Below, in pieces: positions 11,409 to 20,887 of a stretch of DNA of 64,000 nt. Each line of letters opens with the position of its first letter. Position 1 is the stretch's first letter. Position numbers and translations under genes: made by a program. This stretch comes from Acanthosepion esculentum. Taxonomy: Eukaryota; Mollusca; Cephalopoda; Sepiida; Sepiidae. The stretch is taken from positions 23,449,162-23,513,161 of the forward strand of contig OZ038517.1 in assembly GCA_964036315.1 (NCBI GenBank), given 5' to 3'. The notes beneath the pieces are model-generated. The model was not told where the DNA came from. It was given only the letters and a program-made list of their open reading frames with translations, and searched no databases.

Positions 11409-12230
11409 CATGTTTCATTAAATAATATAGATAAGTGTTGTCTATATATTTTATGTAAGTTTCAGGTGCCCTTTGGGAGATTGTATCTCCAACGAACTAA
11501 ATAATATCTATATTGGTCACACCACAAACTCGCTTTCACGACGCTTGACACTACATTTGAATGATAACTCTAACATTTTTAGGCATTTAAAACCACATGC
11601 CTGGCCGCATACACAATTCCGGAAAATCCTCGTCGAAAACACAACTATACTTAAACATGAAAACAATAAACAAAAACTAAAAATTCTTGAAGCTATATAC
11701 ATAAAACAGTTCAAACCTAACCTGAACAAAATAAACTATGAAATCTCCAAAAATATCCTTAAATGCCTATAATTAGTAACAGAAGTCATTGGTTCATACC
11801 AACGGCTTTCCATACTCAATACTCATCGGATTCACTCTCGCGTGGTCATGTGTGACGTCATGAGCTGTTGTGCGATTTTCGCTTTCAGCGTTTTATATGC
11901 ACGTGTTTATCATTGCTTGGAAATCATCCATGTAAACAAATAAGACTATCATCAATTTCTTGTTCGTGTATTGCTTAAATATATTGTGTAATTGTCATCT
12001 TTGATAATGGCTGATGTAAGCCGAAAGCTTAGATTGGATTAAAAAAAATATGTATCAATATTGTGATTTTCTTTCATTGTTTAATGATAATGTTATTAAG
12101 CTTATCAGACCATATGAAAAAAACTTACATAAAATATATAGACAACACTTATCTATATTATTTAATGAAACATGTATTAATGAAAAAATGCTGCCTAAAT
12201 ACACACAATATATATATATATACACTATAT
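11402..12230 (+). mobile_element. PLE unit with GIY-YIG domain and 61-bp inverted ends
   Basis: The unit reads, in order: a 61-bp arm (11,402-11,462), a GIY-YIG domain, about 280 bp of untranslated sequence containing GGCTGATGTAAGCCGAAAGC (a degraded hammerhead-like core), then a 5' coding end (RPYEKNLHKIYRQHLSILFN, then TCINEKMLPKYT) that contains the exact reverse complement of the first arm at 12,121-12,181 and runs into TA repeats. Three-prime end followed by five-prime end is the order expected in the tandem pseudo-LTR arrangement of PLEs. The reverse transcriptase is absent. Confidence 0.7.
11470..11772 (+). pseudogene. PLE GIY-YIG endonuclease fragment
   Basis: An open segment of about 100 codons contains the GIY-YIG signature as NIYIGHTTNSLSRRL, with the conserved Arg, and a downstream LEAIYIKQFKPNLN with the catalytic-type Glu and the terminal Asn. 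This is the C-terminal nuclease that PLE proteins use to nick target DNA. It is upstream of a stop and lacks the attached reverse transcriptase, so it cannot act alone. Similar but more damaged copies lie at 28.4 and 47.7-48.0 kb on the other strand. Confidence 0.8.
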
Positions 12231-12325
12231 TGTATATGTTATAGTGAATTAAAGTTTTACTTTATTGGTTTAATAATTCCACTTTTTGACATCCCAGAAA
12301 GAAAAAATAATTTTTCAAAACTTAC

Positions 12326-12434
12326 CATTCTTGTGGCATCTTGGCTGGCACTGCCAAATATTGTCTTGTGGCAGTCATGATGGTGCATTAAAATTTTATA
12401 AGCCCAATACAAATTTTTGCTTCTTGTAATTTTG
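12326..12434 (-). CDS. internal coding exon of the minus-strand gene
   Basis: On the minus strand a T-rich acceptor (TTGACATTTTTTAG) opens 109 bases ending at a strong donor (ATG|GTAAGT). In the open frame it reads one base plus KITRSKNLYWAYKILMHHH, then DCHKTIFGSASQDATRM. It ends in phase 0, matching the next exon at 5.9 kb. Four His and one Cys lie in a short HHHDCH cluster. The exon starts with the third base of a codon, so at least one upstream coding exon must exist; I could not find it. The protein family is not recognised. The exon sits just beyond a PLE unit, in otherwise non-repetitive sequence. Confidence 0.65.
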
Positions 12435-12649
12435 CTAAAAAATGTCAATATAAAAATTTATATTAATTCTAAACCAAAAAATTTGGACAAACAGTTTTAT
12501 ATAAATATATATACATATTGGACTCTCCCATTCTTTTAAACGTATGAGTGTCAAGCAGCTCAGTTCTTAGAGCCAACAGTCAGATTAAACATACATATGC
12601 TTATACAGAACCAACCACATCTTTTGGAGGAGCTGAATACAGAGAACTT

Positions 12650-13260
12650 TTCCTTTAAGCTTCATGTTTTTCATAGTTGTCATCAGTAGCTTTAAGTTTT
12701 TCTTTTGTTCAAATCCATGAACAAGCTGACATCATCCTTATAAATACCAAAATCCTTCTGTCAGATAAAACAGACTTCTTAAATAGCCACAAATCAGTTC
12801 CAGATTGAATCAGAAATTCAGTACTATGAGGCCATAACTTATTTTCCGCATTGGTTAAAATATCACAAAATGTATCTCTTTAGACCATGTCTGTTTGCAA
12901 ACTTTATTTTGGTGGGTTTTCAGACCATCAGACTTGAGCCTCTTGTTTTACAAGTTTTGAAAAACAAATTTTATAGATGTATCTCTTTTTTTTTCTTTTT
13001 ATAAACAATCAGGTTACATTTTGGCATATTTTTACAATAATTTGAGTTTCACATGTTCAAGGTTTTACTCACCAATTTTTATTCAAGCCATTTTTTACTG
13101 TCTCATTTCATTATAGCAGTTTTTTTATTTGAAGAATACATGTTAGTAACATTTTTCTTTTAATAAATGTCTTTTAAACACTCCCTTCAAAGAAAGTGCA
13201 ATGAATAGACATGTATTATTTTTTTATTATCCTTTAATTATTTTTATATAATTTTACATT
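12650..13260. repeat. duplicated segment X, left copy
   Basis: Sequence from TTCATAGTTGTCATCAGTAG onward is paralogous to 18,930-19,378 plus 19,860-19,990, and in both places it leads into the same LINE 3' fragment. The left copy lacks the SINE insertion that splits the right copy, so it serves as an empty-site reference. Its nature (segmental duplication or unknown transposon) is unresolved. Confidence 0.7.
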
Positions 13261-13264
13261 TCTT

Positions 13265-13402
13265 TTTTATTATATCGATTTTTATACATTTAAATTTTTG
13301 AAGATGAAAGTTGACTGGAAAGTAGAAGGCCAGAATAGAGTTCCAGAAGTAAGTAGTGCGAGAAAGGAAACCGTTAACATAGAACTTGCTGTTTCACCGA
13401 GC
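13265..13402 (-). mobile_element. LINE 3' fragment cut by a gypsy LTR
   Basis: The block CATTTAAATTTTTGAAGATG onward is the antisense of the LINE C-terminal coding end (same as 20,005-20,180 and 36,340-36,500). It stops abruptly where the 3' LTR of the gypsy element starts. Confidence 0.7.
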
Positions 13403-13404
13403 TC

Positions 13405-13590
13405 AGGGTGGAAAGATAAATTATATGACACTGGCTGATGAAAAGCTGAAGCAACACAAAGATGACAGAAACTCAACAACTATTTTATTCAAACTCCCAC
13501 TTGACCTGTTTGCTCCCAGTATTCCCTAGTGAAACCAGAAGTGCTTACAATCATCATCATAATCAACATTATTGGTGTTGTTATAAAACA
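13405..13590 (-). repeat. gypsy 3' LTR, truncated
   Basis: On the minus strand it starts TGTTTTATAACAAC just after the polypurine tract AGGAAGGGGA (13,591-13,600) and includes a GAATAAAATAG poly(A) signal. It matches the 5' LTR at 18,512-18,711 over most of its length. Its last bases are missing at the junction with LINE sequence. Confidence 0.75.
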
Positions 13591-13984
13591 TCCCCTTCCT
13601 AAAGTAATTTATTTTTTTATTAATTTATTTCTAACTTTTTCAAATTACAAAATAAATAATTACAATTCAAAGTTTGATTTGGTTACAGTCAAAGGACATT
13701 AATTCACTATGTGAAATCAAATATTACTTTGGGGTATGTATTGTTCCTGTAATACTGTGTCCTGTTTAGTAGCTATTTTTATTTCATTTAATTTCTTATC
13801 CAATGATGATTTAGTTCTTTCCACACAGTCTGTTTATATGCCAACATCTTTGCTGGTATTAATATCAGTGTCAGATAAGTGACTTCTTGATAGTGTATCA
13901 GGTACAACTAGCGCTTTCCCTGGAACGTGCTCTGCTACTGGGTTATATCTTCTCATTGGAAGTCTTTGACATTGTAATGGGCTA

Positions 13985-14155
13985 TTATACAGATCATACA
14001 TTATTTACATTATTTGGACTATTGTCCTCATCTTTATTACAATGTTTCGGCCATTGTATGCTCCGGCCTTCTTCAGGTGGTTGGAATGTCAAACAGAACC
14101 CTTTATTTTGCTCTCTGGGGTAGACTGTTCTAGTTCCACGTGCCATGTCTAATGG
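13985..14155 (-). mobile_element. hammerhead SINE body inserted in gypsy RNase H
   Basis: The minus strand carries the SINE body: ATGGCACGTGGAACTAGAAC, the CCTGAAGAAGGCCGGAG core and CCGAAACATTG. It interrupts the gypsy RNase H frame between SSYDIRAALFQEID-type sequence and the NPVAEHVPGKALVVPDTLSR block. It is a single-orientation copy lacking the tRNA head and the LINE-like tail. Confidence 0.7.
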
Positions 14156-14811
14156 CCAAAATGTTGTAAATATTTGTGTGTATTTCCTATCAGCGCTATT
14201 GAGTGTGCGTGAAGCAAATGTTGTTATTTTAAAATTAATATCTATTTCTTGAAATAGAGCTGCTCTAATATCATAACTGCTAGTGTCAACACAAACTAAT
14301 GTAAGTCTTGTTAGGTCAGAATTGGTGCTTGATTTAGTAATTCCTTTACTCTTAAAAGAATTCTCTTGTAGGTAATCCCACACCCATACAGTGTCCTTTT
14401 TAATAATTCCATTATTAGTTGTATTATTTCAAACAAGTTTGGTAAGAATTTATCTAATGATCTAACCATGATGACTATACGATGTAGTTTGCTTAAATTT
14501 GTAGGTGCAGGTAACTCCTGAAAGGCTTTTAGTCTTTCCTTGTTTGGTTAAATTCCGTTTTCAGAAATTATGTAACTAAATTATTCTAGTCTTTTCAAAT
14601 TCATACTTTTCATTATTAAGCTTGAGTTTGTTTTTTTGTAATGTTTTAAGAACAGTTTTTAGTCTTTTTTCATGTTCTTCTATAGTTCTGCCGTAGATTA
14701 GAACATGGTCAATAATTGTTTCGACTCCTTGAATATTTTTCAGTAATTCTGACATCTTTCTTTGAATTTCAGAGCTGATATTATACCAAAAGTAAATATT
14801 TCTTTTCTTCA

Positions 14812-14995
14812 TTTAGTATCCGTATTGTATTAGTTTTCGTTCCGCAGTATTTAGTATCCGTATTGTATTAGTTTTCGTTCCGCAGTATTTAGTATCCGTA
14901 TTGTATTAGTTTTCGTTCCGCAGTATTTAGTATCCGTATTGTATTAGTTTTCGTTCCGCAGTATTTAGTATCCATATTGTATTAGTTTTAGATTC
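14812..14995 (-). repeat. 38-bp tandem array in gypsy gag-pol
   Basis: Nearly five copies of a 38-bp unit (plus strand TTTAGTATCCGTATTGTATT followed by AGTTTTCGTTCCGCAGTA) sit where protease and the first part of RT should be. The first units are almost identical; the last carries a few changes and merges into gag sequence, so the array seems to have grown from gag. Confidence 0.9.
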
Positions 14996-15394
14996 TACAG
15001 TGAAATGATTCATTTTCCGACATTTCTTGCAGTTTCCCTTTTGCTGGATAGTTTTTAAAAACATGTTTTCTGTTACATCTACTGCAGTTGTTGTAGATGT
15101 TCTCAACAGTTTTTCATTTTGCTGTATCTTGTGGGTTTCTCTGGGTTTTTAGTTGGTCTACATTTTTCTTGTGTATTTTTTCCATTTGAGATTTTATTTG
15201 CCCACTGCTCCTGGCCATCTCCGTAGCTTTCTCGGGTTTCAAATCAAGAATTAACTATAATCTTTTGGATAGGTTCTTATTCTGTAGTCCTATTATAAGA
15301 CAAACTCTAATTTGGTCATTATTCTTTAGAAACTCAGATGTTTTTGTTAATTCATGTAATGCATGAATAAAGGTTTTGTAACAGGGTAGGATGT

Positions 15395-15650
15395 CTGTCT
15401 ATATTTCTGAGATGAGGCAAATCCGAATACAGAAGCCACACTCTTTTCCACAACAGTCTATCAACGACAGCTATCAACAGTTCTGGTACAGTTATACATG
15501 TGCACTGTTTGACATTGCCCAACCAGTTTTTGCGTTGGTGTCCTCTCCTATGTAAACCTTCAACAGTGCCTTGCATGATGGTCTTGCACACGCTGTCGTA
15601 CCTTGTAATGATAGATAGATAGATTGATAGATAGATAGATTGATAGAGAG
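15395..15650 (-). pseudogene. LINE C-terminal coding end
   Basis: The minus-strand frame gives YDSVCKTIMQGTVEGLHRRG, then HQRKNWLGNVKQCTCIT and VPELLIAVVDR, a block familiar from the end of many metazoan LINE proteins. It ends with LPHLRNIDRH, whose DNA (CCTCATCTCAGAAATATAGA) is the same tail found on every complete copy of the hammerhead SINE here. This suggests that this LINE, or a relative, provides the SINE's 3' recognition sequence. Confidence 0.65.
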
Positions 15651-15680
15651 ATACTAAACAGACACAGATAGATAGTATCT
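15609..15680. repeat. (GATA)n microsatellite, interrupted
   Basis: GATA repeats with GATT interruptions between the LINE end and the antisense SINE inside the composite insertion. Confidence 0.9.
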
Positions 15681-16296
15681 GTCTATATTTCTGAGATGAG
15701 GTATTATGTACATTATTTGCATTATTCGGACTATTGTCCTCATCTTTGTCACCATATTCATTACAATGTTTCGGCTGTTGTATGCTCTGGCCTTCTTCAG
15801 GTGGTTGGAATGTCGAACTGAACCCTTTATTTTGCTCACTGGGGTAGACTGTTCTAGTTCCACGTGCCATGTTTGATGGATGTCAGTTATCAGTTATCTC
15901 CTGTTAATTCCCTTCTGAAAGTTCTCCACTGCCTTAACTGGGTACTGAACTCACACTCTTTGCGTCCTGTCATTGGATCTAACTAACACCTTCATCCACT
16001 GTGCCATGTGTCCTCAAGTGTGTGTTCAATACCTGGTTAAGACAGTGGAGAACTTTCAAAGGAAAAATTAACAGGAGATAACTGATAACTGACACCCATT
16101 AAATATGGCACGTGGAACTAGAACAGTCTACACCAGTGAGCGAAATAAAGGGTTCAGTTCGACATTCCAACCACCTGAAGAAGGCTGTACAATGGCCGAA
16201 TCGTTGTAATAAATATGGCGACAAAGATCAGGACAATAGTCTGAATAATGTAAATAATGTAGGGTAGGATGTTGTAGGTATATTGTTAATATATTA

Positions 16297-17555
16297 GGTC
16301 ATCCCATAAGTTCTGTCTGAATTTTAACTTTTTGTTAAAATGAACGAAATTTAAAGAGTATTTTATAATGTCTAATGGAGCTGAACATTATTTTTATGTT
16401 TAGATGCATTAAACTGATCCATTTTTATTTCAGAGAACAATAAAATTAAATTTTGTTTGATTAAAACCATGCTAACATGGAAGTATCCAAGAATCATTTG
16501 AGGTACATAATGCTTTATGAGTTCAAGAAAGGAAACTCAGCAGCCGAAGGGGCTAGAAACATTCACTCAGTTTATGGAGAGGAATGTGTGAATGAAAGAA
16601 CTTGCAGAAGATGGTTTGCAAAATTCAGAGGTGGAGATTTCACTCTTGAAGATGAAGATCGAACTGGATGTCCAGTTGAGTTTGATGAAAAGCTTCTTGA
16701 AGCAGCCCTTGAAGAAAATCCTGCTTTATCAGTTGAGGAATTGGCAGTGGTTCTCAGTTCATCGTCATCTTCAATAACTTGGAAAAGTTCCTAAACTTGG
16801 AAAATGGGTGCCTCATGAATTGTCTGAAAACAACCTCAAATCCGAGTTAACATCTGCTCTTCTCTCCATTCTCGCCAACTTGTTTCACCCTTTTTGGATA
16901 GACTTGTGACTGGCGATGAAAAATGGATCTTTTATCAAAATGTTAAGTGTCGTAGACAGTGCCTTGGTAAAGGGGAAGGACCCCAGCCACAGCCGAGAAG
17001 GGAACTTCATGGGCAAAAGGTTCTTCTTTCAATTTGGTGGGATTGCCAAGGAATAATCTACTTTGAATTCTTACCACCTAATGCAGCAATGCTCAAATAT
17101 AGAGTCAGCAATTAGAGCGTTTGAACCAAGCTTTGAGGAAAAAAAGACCTGCTCCAGTGAATCGAAAACGGGTGATGTTTCATCAGGACAATGCGCGACC
17201 ACACACAGCAAGAATCACGTCACAAAAGATCGAAGAACTTGGTTGGGAGAAAATTCCTCATCTACCTTATTCTTCCGACCTTGCTCCTTCAGACTACCAT
17301 TTGTTTCGTAGCTTACAGAATCATTTGGAAGAAACGGCCTTTGTAACACAGGAAGAGGTTAAAACTGACATTTGTGAGTTCTTCGAATCAAAGCCAAAAG
17401 AATTTTACAGTAATAGAATTCGTAAGCTTGTTAATAGATGGAAGGTAGTCATAGATAATCAGGGAAAATACATTGTTGATTGAATCTGTAATTAAATGTA
17501 ACATTTGGTCACTTGTTTCAAAATTCAAAATTCGGACAGAAATTATGGGATGACC
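16297..17555 (+). mobile_element. mariner transposon
   Basis: Terminal inverted repeats begin GGTCATCCCATAAGTTCTGT on the left and complement GGTCATCCCATAATTTCTGT on the right, extending about 28 bp. The left flank is TA and the right flank is TG, a decayed TA duplication. It is about 1.26 kb, the usual mariner size. It sits inside the gypsy provirus, next to the SINE composite, so it is younger than the gypsy element. Confidence 0.9.
16477..17483 (+). pseudogene. mariner transposase, frameshifted
   Basis: The N-terminal helix-turn-helix part is open (start MEVSKNHLRYIMLYEFKKGN, about 105 aa). The frame then shifts near 16,780 and again near 17,100. The catalytic region is still legible: VTGDEKWIFYQN gives the first Asp, VMFHQDNARPHTA the second and YSSDLAPSDYHLF the third. 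There are 34 residues between the second and third Asp, which is the DD34D pattern of true mariners, and the sequence style is close to the group containing human SETMAR's mariner part. Frameshifts and missing linker codons make it inactive. Confidence 0.9.
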
Positions 17556-18511
17556 TGATAATAGTTATTCTGTTGTAATATGTATTTGTAATAGTAGTAG
17601 GAGTTGATAGAAGAATCCTTTTTACTTTTTTATACTGGAAATGAAATGAATAAAAACATACAACAATAACAAAGAATAAGACTTGAGATGTGTATTTTTC
17701 TTTTTCAAGATGTAAATTACAGATGTCATTGGTGTGTCTTAAAAATGTTCTGTGTTACTGTCTCTTTTGTTTTTTAAAAGTTTGTGCTTACTTGTTTTTG
17801 CTTATTCCAAGAAATTCATTGGTGAGGATAACATACGAGATTGTCAGTTTTCAATCTTCATGGAAAGATGAGGATACGTATGTGTTGGGCTTTTTTACTA
17901 CTGCTACTGTCACTTTCTACTCTAACCTACTCTACTGACCCTACTCTACTGACTGCCATCACTCGTTTTTATAATCAGATTTTAGAATGATGAAATATCT
18001 TTCTTATCTTTCATTACTGGTGGCAAGATTGTTTTCAGGATGATGAAATTTTTTATCTTTATTTCAGGGATAAGGAAATATCCTAATTTTTTATCACCAC
18101 TGATGGCAAGGTTAGTTTTAAAATGCTGAAATATCATCATCATTCTGGAACGTAACAGTTTCCACTGGTTCACCTAGTAACTGAACTGTAAGATAAAATT
18201 TTGCCTTTTCCTAAATTATATTTCTTTTAAGCATGAAGTAGGCTTTGAATTTTTCCAAAACTGAGTTGTACACATTTTCATTGTGAGAAAGAAATTTTTT
18301 GCTTCTCATCCAATATGTTAATGTACTGACTTGAGTTTCGTTATCTTCTCAGAGTTTAGATGCTTCTTGAAAGTGTTGAAATCTCTGCAACTATTTCTGC
18401 CAATTTCATGGATTTTTTTCTTTCTTTCTAATAATTTTTTTTTGACTTGGGCACTGTTCTTCTACTAGAAAATAAGTTTCTTCTTTTAGAATGAATCCCT
18501 CTCTAACACCA

Positions 18512-18711
18512 TGTTCCACTGAGTAGAAAGATAAATTATGACACTGGCTGCTAAAAAGCTGAAGCAGCACAAAGACAACACAAGACATGCTAAACTCAAC
18601 AACTATTTTATTCAAACTGCCACCTGAGCCATTATGCTCCCAGCATTCCCTAGTGGGACAGGAAGTGCTTACAGCCATCATAATCAACATTATTAATGTT
18701 GTTATAGAACA
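18512..18711 (-). repeat. gypsy 5' LTR with PBS
   Basis: The 200-bp LTR starts TGTTCTATAAC and ends CA on the minus strand, with the poly(A) motif GAATAAAATAG inside. It is followed with no gap by TGGTGTTAGAGAG, which fits a tRNA primer-binding site. The downstream gag remnant supports the 5' assignment. Confidence 0.75.
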
Positions 18712-18929
18712 GCTGTGTTTCTGGTTTGTTTAGACAGTTTTACAAAATGAGACAAAATAAATCTTGTATTTTCATAAAAAGTTCAAAATCAGTGTTAATA
18801 CCTCTAATTCTGTGACAAACTTTCAAAAACAAGTTTAGAAAGATAATTATATATCTCTCTAAATTTGTATAATTTTCTCCTTTTTGCATTTATTTCTTGT
18901 TCTTCTGTCGATTCCTTTTCTTTTTCTTT

Positions 18930-19990
18930 CAGCTTCTTTCTTTTCATAGTTATCATCAGTGGCTTTTTAGTTTTTCTTTTGTTTACAACCCAAAACAAGC
19001 CAATGTCTTCCTTGTGAATGCTGAAATCCTTCTGTTAGACACCCCAGACTTCTTAAATAGCCAAAAATCAGTTCCAAATTGAATCATAAATTCAATACTA
19101 TGAGGTTATAACTTACTTTCCCCATTGGTTAAAATATCACAAAATGTATCTCTTTAGACCACGCCACTTCACAAACTTTATTTAGGTGGGTTTTACAAAT
19201 TTTGAAAAACAAATTTCATAGCTGTATCTATTTTTCTTATAAACAATCAGGGTACACTTTGGCATCTTTTTTACAACATAATCTGAGCCTCACATATGCA
19301 AGGTTTTACTCACCTAATTGTATTAAAACCATTTTTTACTGTCTAACTTCATTATAGCAGTTTTTTTATTTAAAGAATATGTGTCTATATTTCTGAGATG
19401 AGGTATTATGTACATTATTTACATTATTCGGACTATTGTTCTCATCTTTGTCGCCATATTTATTACGTTTCGGCCGTTGTACGCTCTGGCCTTCTTCAGG
19501 TGGTTGGAATGTCGAACTGAACCCTTTATTTCGCTCACTGGGGTAGACTGTTCTAGTTCCATGTGCCATGTTTAATGGATGTCAGTAATCAGTTATCTCC
19601 TGTTAATTTTCCCTCTGAAAGTTCTCCACTGCCTTAACTGGGTATTGAAATTACACTCTTTGGGTCCTGTTACTGGATCTAACCAACGCCTTTATCCACT
19701 GTGCCATGTGTCCTTGAGCAGTCTACTCCAGTGATCAGAATAAAGGGTTCAGTTTGACATTCCAATCACCTGAAGAAGGCCGGAGCATACAACGGCCGAA
19801 ACGTTGTAATAAATATGGCGACAAGGATGAGGACAATAGTCCGAATAATGTAAATAATGTTAAAGAATATGTGTTAGTAACTTTTTTATTTTAATAAATG
19901 TTCGAAGAAAGTGCAATAAATAAACCTGTATTGAATTATTTTTTTTATTTACTTTTTAATTATTTTTATATAAATTCACATTTCTTTTTT
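18930..19990. repeat. duplicated segment X, right copy
   Basis: This is paralogous to 12,650-13,260 and is split at 19,384-19,859 by an inverted SINE dimer. The part before the gap and the part after it are contiguous in the left copy, which has TTTGAAGAATACATGTTAG where the insertion would be. The minus strand carries a 64-codon Lys-rich open frame (18,804-18,998) that is not kept in the left copy, so I do not call it a gene. Confidence 0.7.
19384..19859. mobile_element. inverted dimer of hammerhead SINE, 14-bp TSD
   Basis: The duplication TTAAAGAATATGTG lies at 19,370-19,383 and 19,860-19,873. The left arm is antisense and runs from the tail through the hammerhead-like core to the tRNA-like head (ending near 19,716). 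The right arm is sense and starts inside the body at CAGTCTACTCC. Duplicated segment X at 12.65 kb provides the unoccupied site, so both arms entered together. Confidence 0.85.
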
Positions 19991-20190
19991 TTATTATATA
20001 TATTTTTATACATTTAAATTTTTGAAGATGAAAATTGACTGGAAAGTAAAAAGTTGGAAGAGAGTTCCACAATTGAGTAGTGCAAGAGAAGAAACTGTTA
20101 GCATAATAGTTACGGCTACATTTAGCAACTTCAACTGTAAAATGATGAGACCTAATTACCAGTGTAGTACTCGGTGCTTAAGAAGTATCT
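19990..20190 (-). mobile_element. LINE 3' fragment
   Basis: Antisense of the LINE C-terminal coding end (GGAAAGTAAAAAGTTGGAAG, then AGAGTTCCAC on the plus strand), as at 36,360 and 5,270. It is part of the duplicated segment. Confidence 0.7.
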
Positions 20191-20281
20191 CCGCAGAGTG
20201 TTACAGTAAAAAACAACAACAAAAAAATATTACTATTGTTTTATTTCTAGTTTTATATTTATTCTATCTTAATATTGTTGC

Positions 20282-20312
<31 letters not shown>

Positions 20313-20381
20313 TGAGTGGATATGGCTAAAGGGTGTAGGGATAAAAAGCAACAAGAATATAAGATAGAATAAAAATTATTA

Positions 20382-20543
20382 CAGTGTAACCCGGATATAA
20401 GAGACCTGGATATAAGAGAAACCCGGATATAAGAGATTTTCTCAGGTCCCAAATTAGTCTGTGTTAATGTATAATAGACCAAACCCGGATATAAGAGACT
20501 TCTTCTCCGGTTCCGACAACTCTCTTATATCCGGGTTACACTG
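20382..20543. mobile_element. MITE with TA target duplication, copy 2
   Basis: It has the same termini, CAGTGTAACCCGGATATAAG, and internal ACCCGGATATAAGAGA repeats as the element at 3,756-3,919, and is flanked by TA (20,380-20,381 and 20,544-20,545). At 162 bp it is nearly the same length, which points to fairly recent spread. Confidence 0.85.
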
Positions 20544-20724
20544 TAGTAATAAAATAATAATATTGAAGCACATTGGCTCAGAGTGAGGGGATAAAAAAAA
20601 CCACAATGGATCAGTTACTGATCCATCTTAATGAAGATAGATTGATTGATTGATAGAAAAGAAAGATTAACATACGAAAAACAAAGGAAGAATCGAATGA
20701 CGATACATTGACATCTAAACTTAC

Positions 20725-20832
20725 CCTTTCTTTTGTTTTAATAAACGAATCGTCGAATAATGATTTGTTGTTAGAAGCCGAAACTAAGGAAGTCGGAGAA
20801 GAAGAAAAAAAAAAGAAAAGAAAAAAAAACAT
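20725..20832 (-). other. candidate first exon of the minus-strand gene
   Basis: On the minus strand a strong donor (AAAGG|GTAAGT) closes a stretch that is open from an ATG at 20,832: 36 codons, starting with a run of Phe (MFFFLFFFF) and continuing SNNKSLFDDSFIKTKER. The Phe run is a T-rich tract, so the exon may be untranslated. It ends in phase 0 while the 12.3 kb exon needs two preceding bases, so a further exon would be required if both belong to one gene. Its position just downstream of the CRE/X-box cluster is the best argument for it. Confidence 0.35.
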
Positions 20833-20845
20833 ATATTAGTTTTCC

Positions 20846-20887
20846 TGACGTCACCGTTACCTTGGCAACGTTATGCATTAGCACGTG
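20846..20887. promoter_or_regulatory. CRE, RFX X-box and E-box cluster
   Basis: Within 42 bp lie a perfect CRE (TGACGTCA, 20,846-20,853), a fully consensus palindromic RFX X-box (GTTACCTTGGCAAC, 20,856-20,869) and an E-box (CACGTG, 20,882-20,887). The surroundings are slightly richer in CpG than the rest of the window. Plausible donors lie on both sides: the minus-strand donor at 20,724 and a plus-strand GTAAGA at 20,944. X-boxes of this form are bound by RFX factors that drive ciliary genes in animals. Which gene it serves is inferred. Confidence 0.6.

Larger units (their letters stand above)
15395..16261. mobile_element. composite insertion: LINE end plus inverted SINE dimer
   Basis: One 11-bp duplication, GGGTAGGATGT, flanks the whole unit (15,384-15,394 and 16,262-16,272). 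Inside, from the left on the minus strand: a LINE C-terminal end (15,395-15,650), a GATA tract, an antisense hammerhead SINE with complete tRNA-like head (about 15,683-16,017), then a sense copy truncated at the B-box region (16,018-16,261). The sharing of a single target duplication implies one integration event. The gypsy element is its target. Confidence 0.75.
13405..18711 (-). mobile_element. decayed Ty3/gypsy provirus, nested insertions
   Basis: Reading the minus strand from high to low coordinates: 5' LTR (18,512-18,711), a primer-binding-like TGG immediately after it, gag with a VLEKFKAYFMLKRNII-type block (18,200-18,330), a mariner insertion, SINE and LINE material, gag C-terminus with two broken CCHC knuckles (about 15,000-15,345), a 38-bp tandem array in place of protease and early RT, RT (14,576-14,812), RNase H (about 13,880-14,395, itself split by a SINE), a polypurine tract and the 3' LTR. 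No integrase was found. The RT active-site region reads IIDHVLIYG, where the family normally has two Asp, so one catalytic Asp is lost. All frames carry stops. Confidence 0.75.

Noticed and set aside
18804..18998. Lys/Glu-rich 64-codon minus-strand frame
   Set aside because: The paralogous segment at 12.65 kb does not keep it; likely chance or decayed transposon sequence.
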